The notes under the pieces: model-generated
Seen by the model: the letters and a program-made list of their open reading frames with translations, nothing else
What the model was told of the DNA's origin: nothing
Databases searched by the model: none
From: Channa striata
Taxonomy: Eukaryota > Chordata > Actinopteri > Anabantiformes > Channidae
Direction of reading: 5' to 3'
Length of the DNA stretch: 64,000 bases
Assembly: GCA_033026295.1 (NCBI GenBank)
Contig: CM065174.1
Span: 1-64,000 of the forward strand
Shown: positions 57,601-64,000 of the stretch, in pieces
Layout of the letters: each line of letters opens with the position of its first letter
Numbering within the stretch: position 1 is the first letter of the stretch
Position numbers and translations under genes: made by a program

Positions 57601-60600
57601 AGTGTTTTTGAGTGACGCTAGCTTACGGTAAGGAATTGGTTGAAACGGCAGAAGCTAAACGGAATATTCTTCACTGGCTGCATATTGGCAGCCCCTCTGA
57701 AAGAGGCACAAGCTCTTACGGTCGATGATGGTGTATGTACGGTCGATGATGGTGTATGTACGGTCTATGACGGTGTACAAACGGTTAATAAGGCTATTTG
57801 GAATAAACCACCAAAATCACCAGTAAAGTCTCATCCTTGCTCGGGGGGGCATGCCACACAGAGGAAAGACATAGTATTTGGCACATGGTGCAAGAGGCGC
57901 ACATAGTAATTGTTTTTTGGTTTGCGACCACTCTAGTTATTGCTATTTGTGGACTATATGACATCTTTCAACAACTATTATTATTATTACATTTACATTT
58001 AGTCATTTGTCAGTCACTTTTATCCAAAGCGACTTACAAGTGAGATACAGGCAAGCAATAAAGAGTATAAAGTTGTTGTTTTTTTGTGCAAACAAAGATG
58101 CAGAAGAGTTCTGTTTTCAGCTGTTTTTTTAAATGTAGTGAGTGTGGCCGCTAAGCATGTAGGCTTAGGCAGGTCATTGCAACACTGTGGGATCACTATG
58201 CTGAACAGTTTTCCTTGGTGTCTTCTGTGTCGCGCTGGGACCACCAGATGTCGTTCACTGGCCGAGCGCCGCAGACGGGAGGGATTGTAGACCTGAAAGA
58301 TTGAGTTTAAGTAAGCCAGAGCTTTAGAGTTGACCACTCTGTAGGCAAGAGACAGAGTTTTGAACTTCCTTGAATCCTTGCAGCCACAGGAAGCCAGTGC
58401 AGAGATCTGAAGAGCAGTGTGACATGAGATGTTTTTGGCTGATTACAAATGAAGTGTGCTGCCGCATTTTGGATCATTTGCAGGAGGTTGGTCGTACATG
58501 CCGGTAACCCCATCAACCGTGCACTAATCTACATGAGATCTGATCAATCCCTGCACAATGAGTTGGGTTGTGTACTCCAAAAGGTAGGGTCTGATCGTCC
58601 TGATGTTGTGGAGGGCAAATCTACACGACCTAGAGACGGAGGATGTGTTTCGTGAAGCTCAGTTGGTCATCAATGATGACCCCCAGATTTCTGGCAGACT
58701 AACCAGGGATAATCACCGCAGATCCAGCGTTGATGCTGATTTTATGTTGTGTCGAAGGCTTGGCTGGTAAGACTAGAACTTCGGTCTTGAAGATGTTAGG
58801 TTGAAGATGTCTTTCTCTTATTCAAGCAGAGATGTCAGAGAGTCAGGAAAAGATGTGTGTCGAGACAGTAGAGTCATCTGGCAGAAAGGACAGAAAGAGC
58901 TGCATGTCATCCGCATAGCAGGGATAGGAAAAGCCATGAGAATGGATGATAGAGCCCAGGGAAGACGTATAGATGTCTAGGCAGGATGAAAGCGTATTGC
59001 ATAGCCTTTCTGTGGGCATGTCTGTGTTGAGGGTGGAGAGATCCTGTGGCAAGGGCAGCACTGCAGAAACCAGTGAAGAGAACCCAGAGAGATCTGAGGG
59101 TACAACGGAATTTAACCAATGCGGTAGGAGAATATGATGATGTAGGGATGAAGACCGTGAGCTGAATAAAGAAGTGATCCGATAAATGCAAAGGAGTGAC
59201 AGCAATGTTGTCCACAGTGCAGGATCAGAAAGAGGTCCAGGTTGTTGCCAGCTATGTGGGAGTTGTGACCAGTCTCAGATCAAACGTTTTCAGAAGGGTG
59301 AGCATGTCCGCCGTGTGGAGTTTGTCCAGGTGGGTGTTGAGGTCTCCTAAGATGATGAGAGGAGTGCCATCTTCAAGGAACTGGGACAACCGCATATCTA
59401 GCTCATCACAGAAGTTCCCCAGCTGGCCCTGCGGTCAGTAGATCACAATGACGTGGGGCGTGGCACCGTAATCCTAATGGCATGATATTCCAAAGACGAT
59501 GGACTGTGGAAGGGTGCCATCGTGGAAAACTTCCAGAAGTCTGTTATGAGAAGTCCAGTCCCACCCCCCCAATCTGATGGGCGAGGAGTGTGAGAGACGG
59601 CAAAGCCGGTGGAGAGCACAGCCGGGGTGGCAGTGTTCTGCGGTGTGATCCAGGTCTCCATAAGTGCAAGCAACTGAACAGCTGACTGTGTAGCAAAAGA
59701 CAGTTTTTCCTATCATTGGTATGTGTCATAATTCAGCCCCTCATTTCCACTTCCTCGCCTGGACTTTTATTTTGTTATCTGTTTTCTCCACGTCCTATCC
59801 CTGCTCTTTAGTTAATTCTGCCTAACTTTAACCACCAATCACTTACCTTGATTGTTTTCACCTGTTCCCACTGCCTATTTATACCTCGGTTTCACCACAG
59901 CTCTCTGTCAGATCATCTCTCTTTTTGACTGCTTGAGAACACAACACCATTCTTGCATTGCGCTCTAAATATTGGTATGCAGTTTCCTTGCCAACTGGTC
60001 TACTGGTGTTGATACACGTCAACAGCAAAGTGGATCACAAAAGTATTTGTGGAATGACTCAATGTAAACATCAAAAATAATGTAGACTGATACAGTGGCT
60101 TTTCTTAAATATGTACTTCTGTTGGAAAATCATAAGGCGGTATTATCAGAGAGTACATTAATCACACTCTATGAAAGCTGGAAAGAAAACGTTAGAGTTA
60201 TATGTGTCAAACTAGGAGTTTTGGGCAATTGTGTGGCCCTGTTGTAGGGCTGGAGATGAATGTGAAAGATGTTATGAAAATATATGTTTTCAATCACTAC
60301 TAGAAATTAGGATGTGAAAGTACGCAAGTGAAGTGAGACAAGAGGAGTCTAATACTAAGGCAAAGCAAGACTTTGCATTGTGTTTGACAGAGAACATGCA
60401 CAGTAAAAACTGAATTGACGGTTGGACCTTAAACTAGGACAAAGAGCTTTTCTGACAGCCTGCAGCAATGCCATGCCATGCATCAGGGAGCTTCAACTGT
60501 TAAATGACTGTGATACGAATCAAAGGTTAGTTCAGAACTCCCTGAATGGGTAATCTCCAGCTGGAATCATCATGTAAAAAAGCAGCTGTGACAAATGATT

Positions 60601-63600
60601 TCTTGGCACAAGAAGTATCACATGCAATCCTGTGACATCCTTTAATCCCTCAAAGTCTCTTGAAGTGAAAATGCTCCTTTAAAAGTCTCCTGGGCTCTCT
60701 ATATCCCTGGTGTGCTTTCATGGGAGGACAACTTCGTACTAACCCTCTAGGTTGCACAAAATAAAGCCGATAACAAGCGTTATCTATCTTACTTTTAACA
60801 TTATGTTCATAGGCAATTGTGAATGGTCCATACTCTAAAGGATCACCTTTGTGAATTAGTCGGAGGTTTGGAGATATTATTCTGGCCCTGTGATGCCCCA
60901 CATTGACTGTCTGCACCAAACTGTGTTCATACTGTGTATCAGGATGTTGCACTCCGGGCTTGAGTTCTCACTAGACGCAGCACCGAAGCGTCCCTGCTCA
61001 GGCTCACGGTACCCCCTGACTCAGTGGCTGCGGGTAACGTACTCCATAGCTCATGGACACAGCACTAGAGTGCCCCACTTCTTCCGGCATTGTATTACTC
61101 CCTCACAGATCTGGGCTATTTGCCCAATATCAAGCATGCTGGCTAGACTCAACTTGGGGGCACTTCGCTTCTTTTGTGGCACTCCACACCGGAATGACTT
61201 GTCATCTCGGTTTCTCCTGGCTTTATCGCTCTGCTCCACTTGGCACCACCAGGAACAGCAGGAGCCTCCGTTAGCTCCTTTGGTGGCTCTAAATCTAGTT
61301 TCCAGCGCCTCCCTTTATTCCTTAAGCCTTAGTTCATATTCTGCCTTAAGATGCAGCTCTTGACCCTTAAGTCCAAGCTCTTGTTCTGTCCTAAGCTTCA
61401 GACTCTCAACCATCTCTAACTTTGCTTTGTAGAACTGCAGAACTTGATCTGGAAGTGAGCCTAGATTGCTTGGATGTCTTTGAGACTGCCACTGAAATGC
61501 TCTCTTAAGGACTTACTTCTGCATTTGCTTTGCACGCTTCTGCCATGTGCTGAAGTGCCCCTAGCCCCCCCCCATTCAATAACTTTCTTCTTAAACTCTT
61601 TGAAGTTGGCTACTTTAAGCTCAAGCCACACTTGTTCATTATTTCTTTCCTCCTCCAGCTTAGGGTTGTGGGACAAATATTTAACTACGACACTTATATC
61701 AAACAACTCACCACACAGTTGGTCGAGCTACGGAATTACCTAGGTGTTCACCTTGTCAGCGTAACAGTTGTTCTCCATCAGATGGAGTATTTTGTTCTTT
61801 TTCTCCGCCAACTGTCTCAATTCAAAGTATTCATCTTAGCCAGCTGAATTGGGTTTGCCTCTATCACAGCTGCATCCTTTTCACCTTCCATGTTCTTCTT
61901 TAATCCAGTCGTTACAGTCCGTGTAAAGACTGTACAGCTAATAACAACAGTTCTATAACGACGCTGATATAATACCTAAACTTCACCGAGCATGGTAAGG
62001 AATCCGTGCCTCCACAGCTAAACACTAGTCTTATAACTTGGTGCTCCAGTCTGTTTCTAACAGCCTAAAATGCAACAACAAAACATTGGTCTCCTTGAGA
62101 ATTACTTGCAGGCTTAGAAAGCAGCTATCTGATGTCATTGATGTTGTACATACATTAGCTACTAGTTCCCTATCTTACTAAGACACAGCATAACTGCAAA
62201 AAAATACAAAGTAGGGAACAAACACTTGAGAAAGGCAAAAACATGAACCCTAACATCAAAAAGTCTAACATGTAGATTCTGACAAGTATAGTGGCCAACA
62301 CCTCAGGGCACCACAGCGAGTGGCAGCATTTCCAGCAGCTCTGTGTGCCTTTTTCATCATTACGTATTTTTCTGTATTTCTGTGCTTTTTTTTATACCTT
62401 TGTTGAAACGTTCAAAATGTTATTATATCCATGTTACACTGATCCCTCCCTCACCTGGACAGGGCCAGTGGGGCTGTGAGATTTAGATTCTTGGACTTCT
62501 CCAGTGCGTCCAACACCATCCAGCCTCTGCGCGTCAGTGATAAAGATGGGAGTGGGCTCTCATGTGGTGGCGTGGATAACTACCTGACAGGCAGATCTCG
62601 GTACCGGGGGAGTGCAGGTTTGACACAATAGTTGGCAGTGCAGGAATGCCATGGGAGACTGTGCTGTCCTGTTCACCCTGTACACGTTGGTCGTCCGAAA
62701 GAACTTGGAGTCCTGTCACAGGCTAAAGTTCACAGACAACCCTGCTATTGTGGGCTGAATCAGAAGTGGACAGAAAGAGGAGTACAGGAAACTAATCTAG
62801 GACTTATTTCCATGGTGTGACTCCGATCACCTACACCCCCAAGACCAAAAAGATGGTGGTGGACAACAGGAGGCCTAGGCCTCAACCTGAGCCTGTGACT
62901 AAACAACACGACTGTGTGGAGCTTGTAAAGAGCTAGAAATACCTGTGAGTGCAGCTGGATGATAAACTGGAGAGGACTGCTTACATAGACGCTCTTTGCA
63001 GGAGAGGACAGAGTTCCTCGCGCCTAACCTTCAATATCTGTGCTGGAGGGGCAGCATAAACAACAAGGATGCCACAGGTCTGTACCTAAATTGGTAAGGC
63101 AGCCATCTCTTTCTGCCCCTTACAAATGCCAGTCCTTCATGGCTATGTGTAGAAATGTGCTTGGGCAAGGCACTGAATCCCATGTTGCTCCTGGTGAGTC
63201 TGGTGAGCACCTTATGTGGCAGCCATTGCTTTGAATGAGAAGCAACATTATAAAGTTAATGTGCTATATAGGCAGCCATTTACCAACTACATCTGGACAA
63301 GCTGTCGAGGAAGGTGGGTTCTGTATTGGGCAGGGAGCTGGACAGCTTTTCATCAGTGACAGAAGAGGTTCCTGTCAGTCATGGACAATCCACTGCATCC
63401 ACTGGACAACATCATCTCCAGGCAGAGAAGCAGTTGGAATTGCTGGAATGCTGGAATTTGTGAATTTCCTGTTGGGACGAATAAAGTATCTATCTATCAA
63501 TTGCAGTGCTCTACCCATTGAGCCATCAGCCACCTTTCTGATAAACTGGACGATAGGACTAAATTAGGATTCTTCCTTGTCTTTGGTTTGGGAGTGTCAA

Positions 63601-63890
63601 TGATTGTAGGCTTATCCAAGTTACATGTGGTAGAGTCATAAATCAATTACATTAGCAGTGGTTGTAGGCTTGTACCTGTTCATTTCTCGACACTAACCCT
63701 TGGTCTCTCTGTGTGCCTGCAGCCTGACTACGTGCAGCCTCTGGTCGCCGTGAAGTTGCTGTTAACGAAAGATGACTTTAACATCGAGCAGGTGGTTGAA
63801 TGTAAACTTGAGGGTTCAGACCTGAGAAATGACGACGATCGTGACAAGTTTCAGGGTCGTGTTACCTTCCGGATCAAAGTATCTGAGTAA
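42434..63890 (+). CDS. atp1b3: Na+/K+-ATPase beta-3-type subunit (seven exons)
   Basis: Joining 42434-42683, 47751-47879, 48294-48392, 48538-48725, 50454-50504, 50698-50784 and 63723-63890 gives 972 nt, 323 residues, with all junctions in phase and GT-AG ends. It encodes the type II membrane glycoprotein that pairs with the Na+,K+-ATPase alpha subunit. Seen: FIYNPATGEFLGRTASSWG, a single membrane span (about residues 84-110, LILLFYLIFYGFLAGMFSL), six extracellular Cys in three pairs (LC/VC, QC/PC, NC/EC), FPYYGK, and DDRDKFQGRV near the C-terminus. Glycosylation sites are NRS, NDS and NCT. The best match by eye is ATP1B3. The roughly 60-residue Lys/Glu-rich tail is longer than usual for that family. 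Intron 6 is swollen by transposons. A poly(A) signal follows at 63939. Confidence 0.92.
42860..44600. other. atp1b3 intron 1, nothing recognised
   Basis: Non-coding sequence without long open frames. No element identified. Confidence 0.35.
44600..44900 (+). mobile_element. Tc1/mariner transposase remnant
   Basis: Degenerate + strand translation shows LQDDIGSKHKA near 44665-44700 and PWPFDSLDLNMIENL near 44740-44785, matching the FQQDN.PKHTA and WP..SPDLNPIENLW blocks of Tc1-type DDE transposases. A frameshift lies between the two blocks, and no terminal repeats are visible. Confidence 0.65.
45165..45760 (+). mobile_element. possible solo LTR
   Basis: The segment starts TGTAAGGGCC and is T-rich with a TAAATAAAAT poly(A)-like signal near 45700. 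It ends near GTGTCCCAACCA, the feel of an LTR R-U5 region. No target duplication or partner LTR was found, so this is tentative. Confidence 0.25.
46440..46725 (-). mobile_element. Rex1-like LINE fragment, minus strand
   Basis: The minus-strand translation recovers LTYKALNGQAPFYLKDLLVP, SQNAGLLVVP, and MGGRAFSYQTPLLWNQL, the C-terminal Rex1 segment also present at 19.2-19.4 kb. It is a partial copy in atp1b3 intron 1. Confidence 0.75.
46724..46770. repeat. short interspersed repeat (CAGACGCTTTTATCCAAAGC)
   Basis: The motif TTTTATCCAAAGCCACTTACA is a common teleost repeat end. The same motif closes the minus-strand L2-like LINE at 57.99-58.04 kb. A short (CA)n run follows at about 46773-46790. 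Confidence 0.6.
47751..47879 (+). CDS. atp1b3: atp1b3 exon 2 (membrane span)
   Basis: The acceptor TTGCAG ends at 47750 and the donor GT is at 47880-47881. It encodes the transmembrane helix and MWVMLQTLDENVPRHQDRV. The 129-nt length and phase match the typical second exon of this family. Confidence 0.92.
48294..48392 (+). CDS. atp1b3: atp1b3 exon 3
   Basis: The acceptor TTTTTTTTGCAG ends at 48293 and the donor GT is at 48393-48394. The 99-nt exon encodes LVIRPIAAEISFNRSNANEY with one N-glycosylation site, and leaves one base of the next Gln codon. Confidence 0.9.
48538..48725 (+). CDS. atp1b3: atp1b3 exon 4 (two disulphide pairs)
   Basis: The acceptor TTTCAG ends at 48537 and the donor GT is at 48726-48727. 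The 188-nt exon encodes YNDSIQERNDLC, KKVCQFKRS, GQCSGLPDTSFGY and GKPCIIVKMNR, holding four of the six conserved Cys. Confidence 0.92.
48950..50385. mobile_element. fold-back / MITE-like element with long inverted arms
   Basis: The left arm (about 48950-49195) and right arm (about 50255-50385) are inverted copies. AAGCTGAGAA at 48951 matches the reverse complement at 50373-50382, and ATCTCATTATATC near 49025 and GATCACATCTAATGCCTTATC near 49156 also have reverse-complement partners on the right. The interior has no transposase frame but holds a direct repeat of a TTTTCTTCAGGNAATGCAGCA segment (about 49470 and 50030). It occupies most of atp1b3 intron 4. Confidence 0.65.
49769..49789. repeat. 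interstitial telomere-type repeat
   Basis: Three and a half CCTAAC units inside the fold-back element in atp1b3 intron 4, about 42 kb from the similar repeats near 7.7 kb and in the same orientation. Confidence 0.8.
50454..50504 (+). CDS. atp1b3: atp1b3 exon 5 (micro-exon)
   Basis: Acceptor TGCAG before GTG at 50454, donor GT at 50505-50506. The 51-nt exon encodes VIGLKPQGDPYINCTAK, with the fifth Cys and an NCT glycosylation site. Confidence 0.9.
50698..50784 (+). CDS. atp1b3: atp1b3 exon 6
   Basis: The acceptor TGGCAG ends at 50697 and the donor GTGAGT starts at 50785. The 87-nt exon encodes RDSPLQMQYFPFDGRLDKMF and FPYYGKNLH. A BEL/Pao element is inserted 166 bp downstream in the following intron. 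Confidence 0.9.
50951..51293 (+). repeat. BEL/Pao 5' LTR
   Basis: 343 bp, TGTAAATAAC to GCCACA. It is nearly identical to the 3' LTR, with two substitutions noted near the CTTCCYGTGG segment (51041-51054). It contains one copy of the 21-bp GGTCGATGATGGTGTATGTAC-type unit. Confidence 0.92.
51504..53445 (+). pseudogene. BEL/Pao gag
   Basis: The N-terminal part (51504-51872) is RRSERPSVPTEKMLAYQ-type sequence and a coiled region. A frameshift near 51860 leads into the 528-residue frame at 51859-53445. That frame has a Glu/Lys coiled coil, the DUF1759-type core (FSGDPINYLEWKASF at about residue 220, to roughly 400) and two zinc knuckles, CX2CX4HX4C, near residues 452 and 489 (CIFCKDEGHQLPKC and CYGCLKVGHNAKDC). 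It ends with TAA before the protease. Confidence 0.88.
53508..53978 (+). pseudogene. BEL/Pao aspartic protease
   Basis: ALLDTQSDNTFI near 53563-53598 is the active-site Asp-Thr box. The domain continues to SCDVGLLIGFNCPR and is cut by a stop at 53976. It is in a different frame from gag, so a frameshift or stop separates them. Confidence 0.82.
54014..55937 (+). pseudogene. BEL/Pao reverse transcriptase and RNase H
   Basis: The RT is split: 54014-54499 carries the start of the domain (LRVVFDCSAK), 54500-54653 carries LMFDIEKMFHQFHV (motif A) and stops at TAG 54651, and 54696-54923 carries FYVDDSVTS (catalytic YVDD) and stops at TAG. 54948-55937 carries SIYDPLGFLAPYV and then the RNase H-type block HHFSDASSSGYGQC, RLELTAAV, FWTDSKVVLGYI and NPADSASRDL, ending at TGA 55935. 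One frameshift and three stops make it non-functional. Confidence 0.87.
56013..57405 (+). pseudogene. BEL/Pao integrase and C-terminal domain
   Basis: The zinc-binding region (KHPIVIPKEDHVTKL, then HCHDKIKHQG) is in 56013-56429. The catalytic core follows in another frame, 56426-57010, with MDCFGPF, CDQGTNF and GGVWERQ giving the DDE residues. The C-terminal Pao domain (FWCRWRKEYV, VGDVVLD) is in a third frame, 56974-57405. Two frameshifts separate the parts. Confidence 0.87.
57496..57858 (+). repeat. BEL/Pao 3' LTR
   Basis: 363 bp. It differs from the 5' LTR by an additional 21-bp tandem unit at about 57720-57760, one G fewer in the terminal G run and two substitutions. Confidence 0.92.
57985..59730 (-). 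mobile_element. L2-like LINE, minus strand, decayed
   Basis: Read on the minus strand, an endonuclease relic (LMETWITPQNTATPA, GGGTGLLI) is at 59673-59443. RT sequence with SHGFSYPCYADDMQLFLSF is at about 58950-58870. A thumb/C-terminal region (LLQMIQNAAAHFICN, LHWLPV, VNSKALAYLNSIF) runs from 58500 to 58020. The 3' end is the TTTTATCCAAAGCGACTTACA repeat at 58015-58040. Many frameshifts. It lies antisense in atp1b3 intron 6. Confidence 0.85.
59731..60640. other. intron sequence with an LTR-like stretch
   Basis: 59725-60000 has pyrimidine-rich sequence with TTGTTTTCACCTG, a TATTTATACC box and CTCTGTCAGATCATC, resembling a retrotransposon LTR. No partner or target duplication found. The rest is unassigned. 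Confidence 0.3.
60640..61895 (-). mobile_element. BEL/Pao gag relic, minus strand
   Basis: Minus-strand reading starts at an ATG near 61892 (MEGEKDAAVIEANPIQLAK). It continues through coiled sequence (LEEERNNEQVWLELKV near 61660) and a Glu/Leu-rich part, and ends with QPRGLVRSCPPMKAHQGY and LLKEHFHF near 60740-60655, a recognisable gag segment of a second BEL subfamily. Many stops and frameshifts. LTR-like sequence lies just to its right, as expected for a minus-strand element. Confidence 0.65.
61900..62290 (-). repeat. LTR-like sequence upstream of BEL gag relic
   Basis: Shares TGATATAATACCTAAA, CACCGAGCA and CATTGGTCTCCTTGA-type segments with 30.96-31.25 kb. Its place directly 5' (minus strand) of the gag relic start suggests it is the 5' LTR and leader of that element. 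Confidence 0.5.
62440..63500 (+). mobile_element. LINE reverse-transcriptase relic
   Basis: Short + strand readings recover GDCAVLFTLYT near 62650, FTDNPAIVGWI near 62730, KKMVVDNRRP near 62850 and QLDDKLERTAYIDALCRRGQ near 62950, in RT order. The 3' end is a GGGACGAATAAAGTATCTATC tail at about 63475-63500. It is decayed and interrupted by SINE-like sequence. Confidence 0.65.
63085..63290 (+). mobile_element. SINE-like insertion in LINE relic
   Basis: GTGCTTGGGCAAGGCACTGAATCCCATGTTGCTCC-type body and a following TGGTGAGCACCTTATGTGGCAGCC match the SINE body seen on the minus strand at 27.7-27.8 kb. Confidence 0.5.
63723..63890 (+). CDS. atp1b3: atp1b3 exon 7 (terminal)
   Basis: The acceptor GTGCCTGCAG ends at 63722. 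The exon encodes PDYVQPLVAVKLLL, VECKLEG with the sixth Cys, and DDDRDKFQGRVTFRIKVSE before TAA at 63888-63890. Confidence 0.93.
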   Translation, partial: PDYVQPLVAVKLLLTKDDFNIEQVVECKLEGSDLRNDDDRDKFQGRVTFRIKVSE

Positions 63891-63938
63891 CTGGACCTGC
63901 TATTTGCTGTGGAAATGACAACCTGAGTTTACACTGAA

Positions 63939-63944
63939 AATAAA
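63939..63944 (+). terminator. atp1b3 poly(A) signal
   Basis: AATAAA lies 49 nt after the stop codon, followed by a T-rich stretch. A short 3' UTR is implied, though further signals beyond the window cannot be excluded. Confidence 0.75.
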
Positions 63945-64000
63945 ATCTAGTTCAGGACACTTTACTCCAGACCTGATTTAATCCTGGACATCTGAATGAT

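Larger units (their letters stand above)
50951..57858 (+). mobile_element. BEL/Pao LTR retrotransposon, complete structure, coding-defective
   Basis: LTRs at 50951-51293 and 57496-57858 begin TG and end CA, and a perfect 5-bp target duplication CAGAG (50946-50950 and 57859-57863) flanks them. The interior has gag with two CCHC knuckles, an aspartic protease, RT (YVDD), RNase H, a DDE integrase and the C-terminal domain of Pao proteins, in that order. Several frameshifts and stops break the polyprotein, although the LTRs are almost identical. It sits in sense orientation in atp1b3 intron 6. A Gly-rich purine tract (GGTGGGAG) precedes the 3' LTR. No clear tRNA primer-binding site was recognised after the 5' LTR. 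Confidence 0.93.

Noticed and set aside
59443..59729. Three overlapping minus-strand frames as separate genes
   Set aside because: They are frameshifted readings of one L2-like LINE endonuclease relic.

Overview
The window is eukaryotic, most likely from a teleost fish. It holds two intron-bearing vertebrate genes with consensus splice sites and a dense load of teleost-type transposons: Rex1-like and L2-like LINEs, tRNA-type SINEs, BEL/Pao LTR elements, a Tol2-like hAT relic, a Tc1-type relic and Penelope-like elements (PLEs). The left end looks subtelomeric: blocks of degenerate CCCTAA repeat, a 104-bp dimeric satellite and a further tandem array. I cannot name the species.

Layout. 1-1.7 kb: telomere-type repeats and satellites. 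1.8-7.7 kb: a Penelope-like retroelement preceded by a 5' fragment of a related copy. Both copies carry a hammerhead-ribozyme fold. The long copy has three overlapping reading frames: an Arg-rich protein, an SGNH/GDSL esterase-like protein (one in-frame TGA) and an RT plus GIY-YIG endonuclease. ORF2 and ORF3 are joined by a textbook -1 frameshift signal (in-register T TTA AAC, 6-nt spacer, hairpin). The 3' end runs directly into CCCTAA repeats in the orientation expected from priming on a telomeric G-strand, and a second, decayed PLE lies immediately beyond them (7.75-10.0 kb). This block is the most interesting part of the window.

17.0-39.0 kb, minus strand: nyap2, a neuronal PI3K adaptor, rebuilt from six coding exons with consistent splice phases (about 673 aa, ending FWDTAI). 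Its introns are filled with LINE, SINE, BEL and hAT remnants.

42.3-63.9 kb, plus strand: atp1b3-type Na+/K+-ATPase beta subunit, seven exons (about 323 aa), complete from ATG to stop and poly(A) signal, with an unusually long Lys/Glu-rich cytoplasmic tail. The two genes are divergent, about 3.5 kb apart between start codons. Intron 4 holds a fold-back element. Intron 6 (12.9 kb) holds a recently inserted but coding-defective BEL/Pao element with near-identical LTRs and a perfect CAGAG target duplication, followed by an L2-like LINE, another BEL relic and a further LINE.

All similarity calls rest on recognising motifs by eye; no database search was run. Exon boundaries come from splice consensus and phase agreement.
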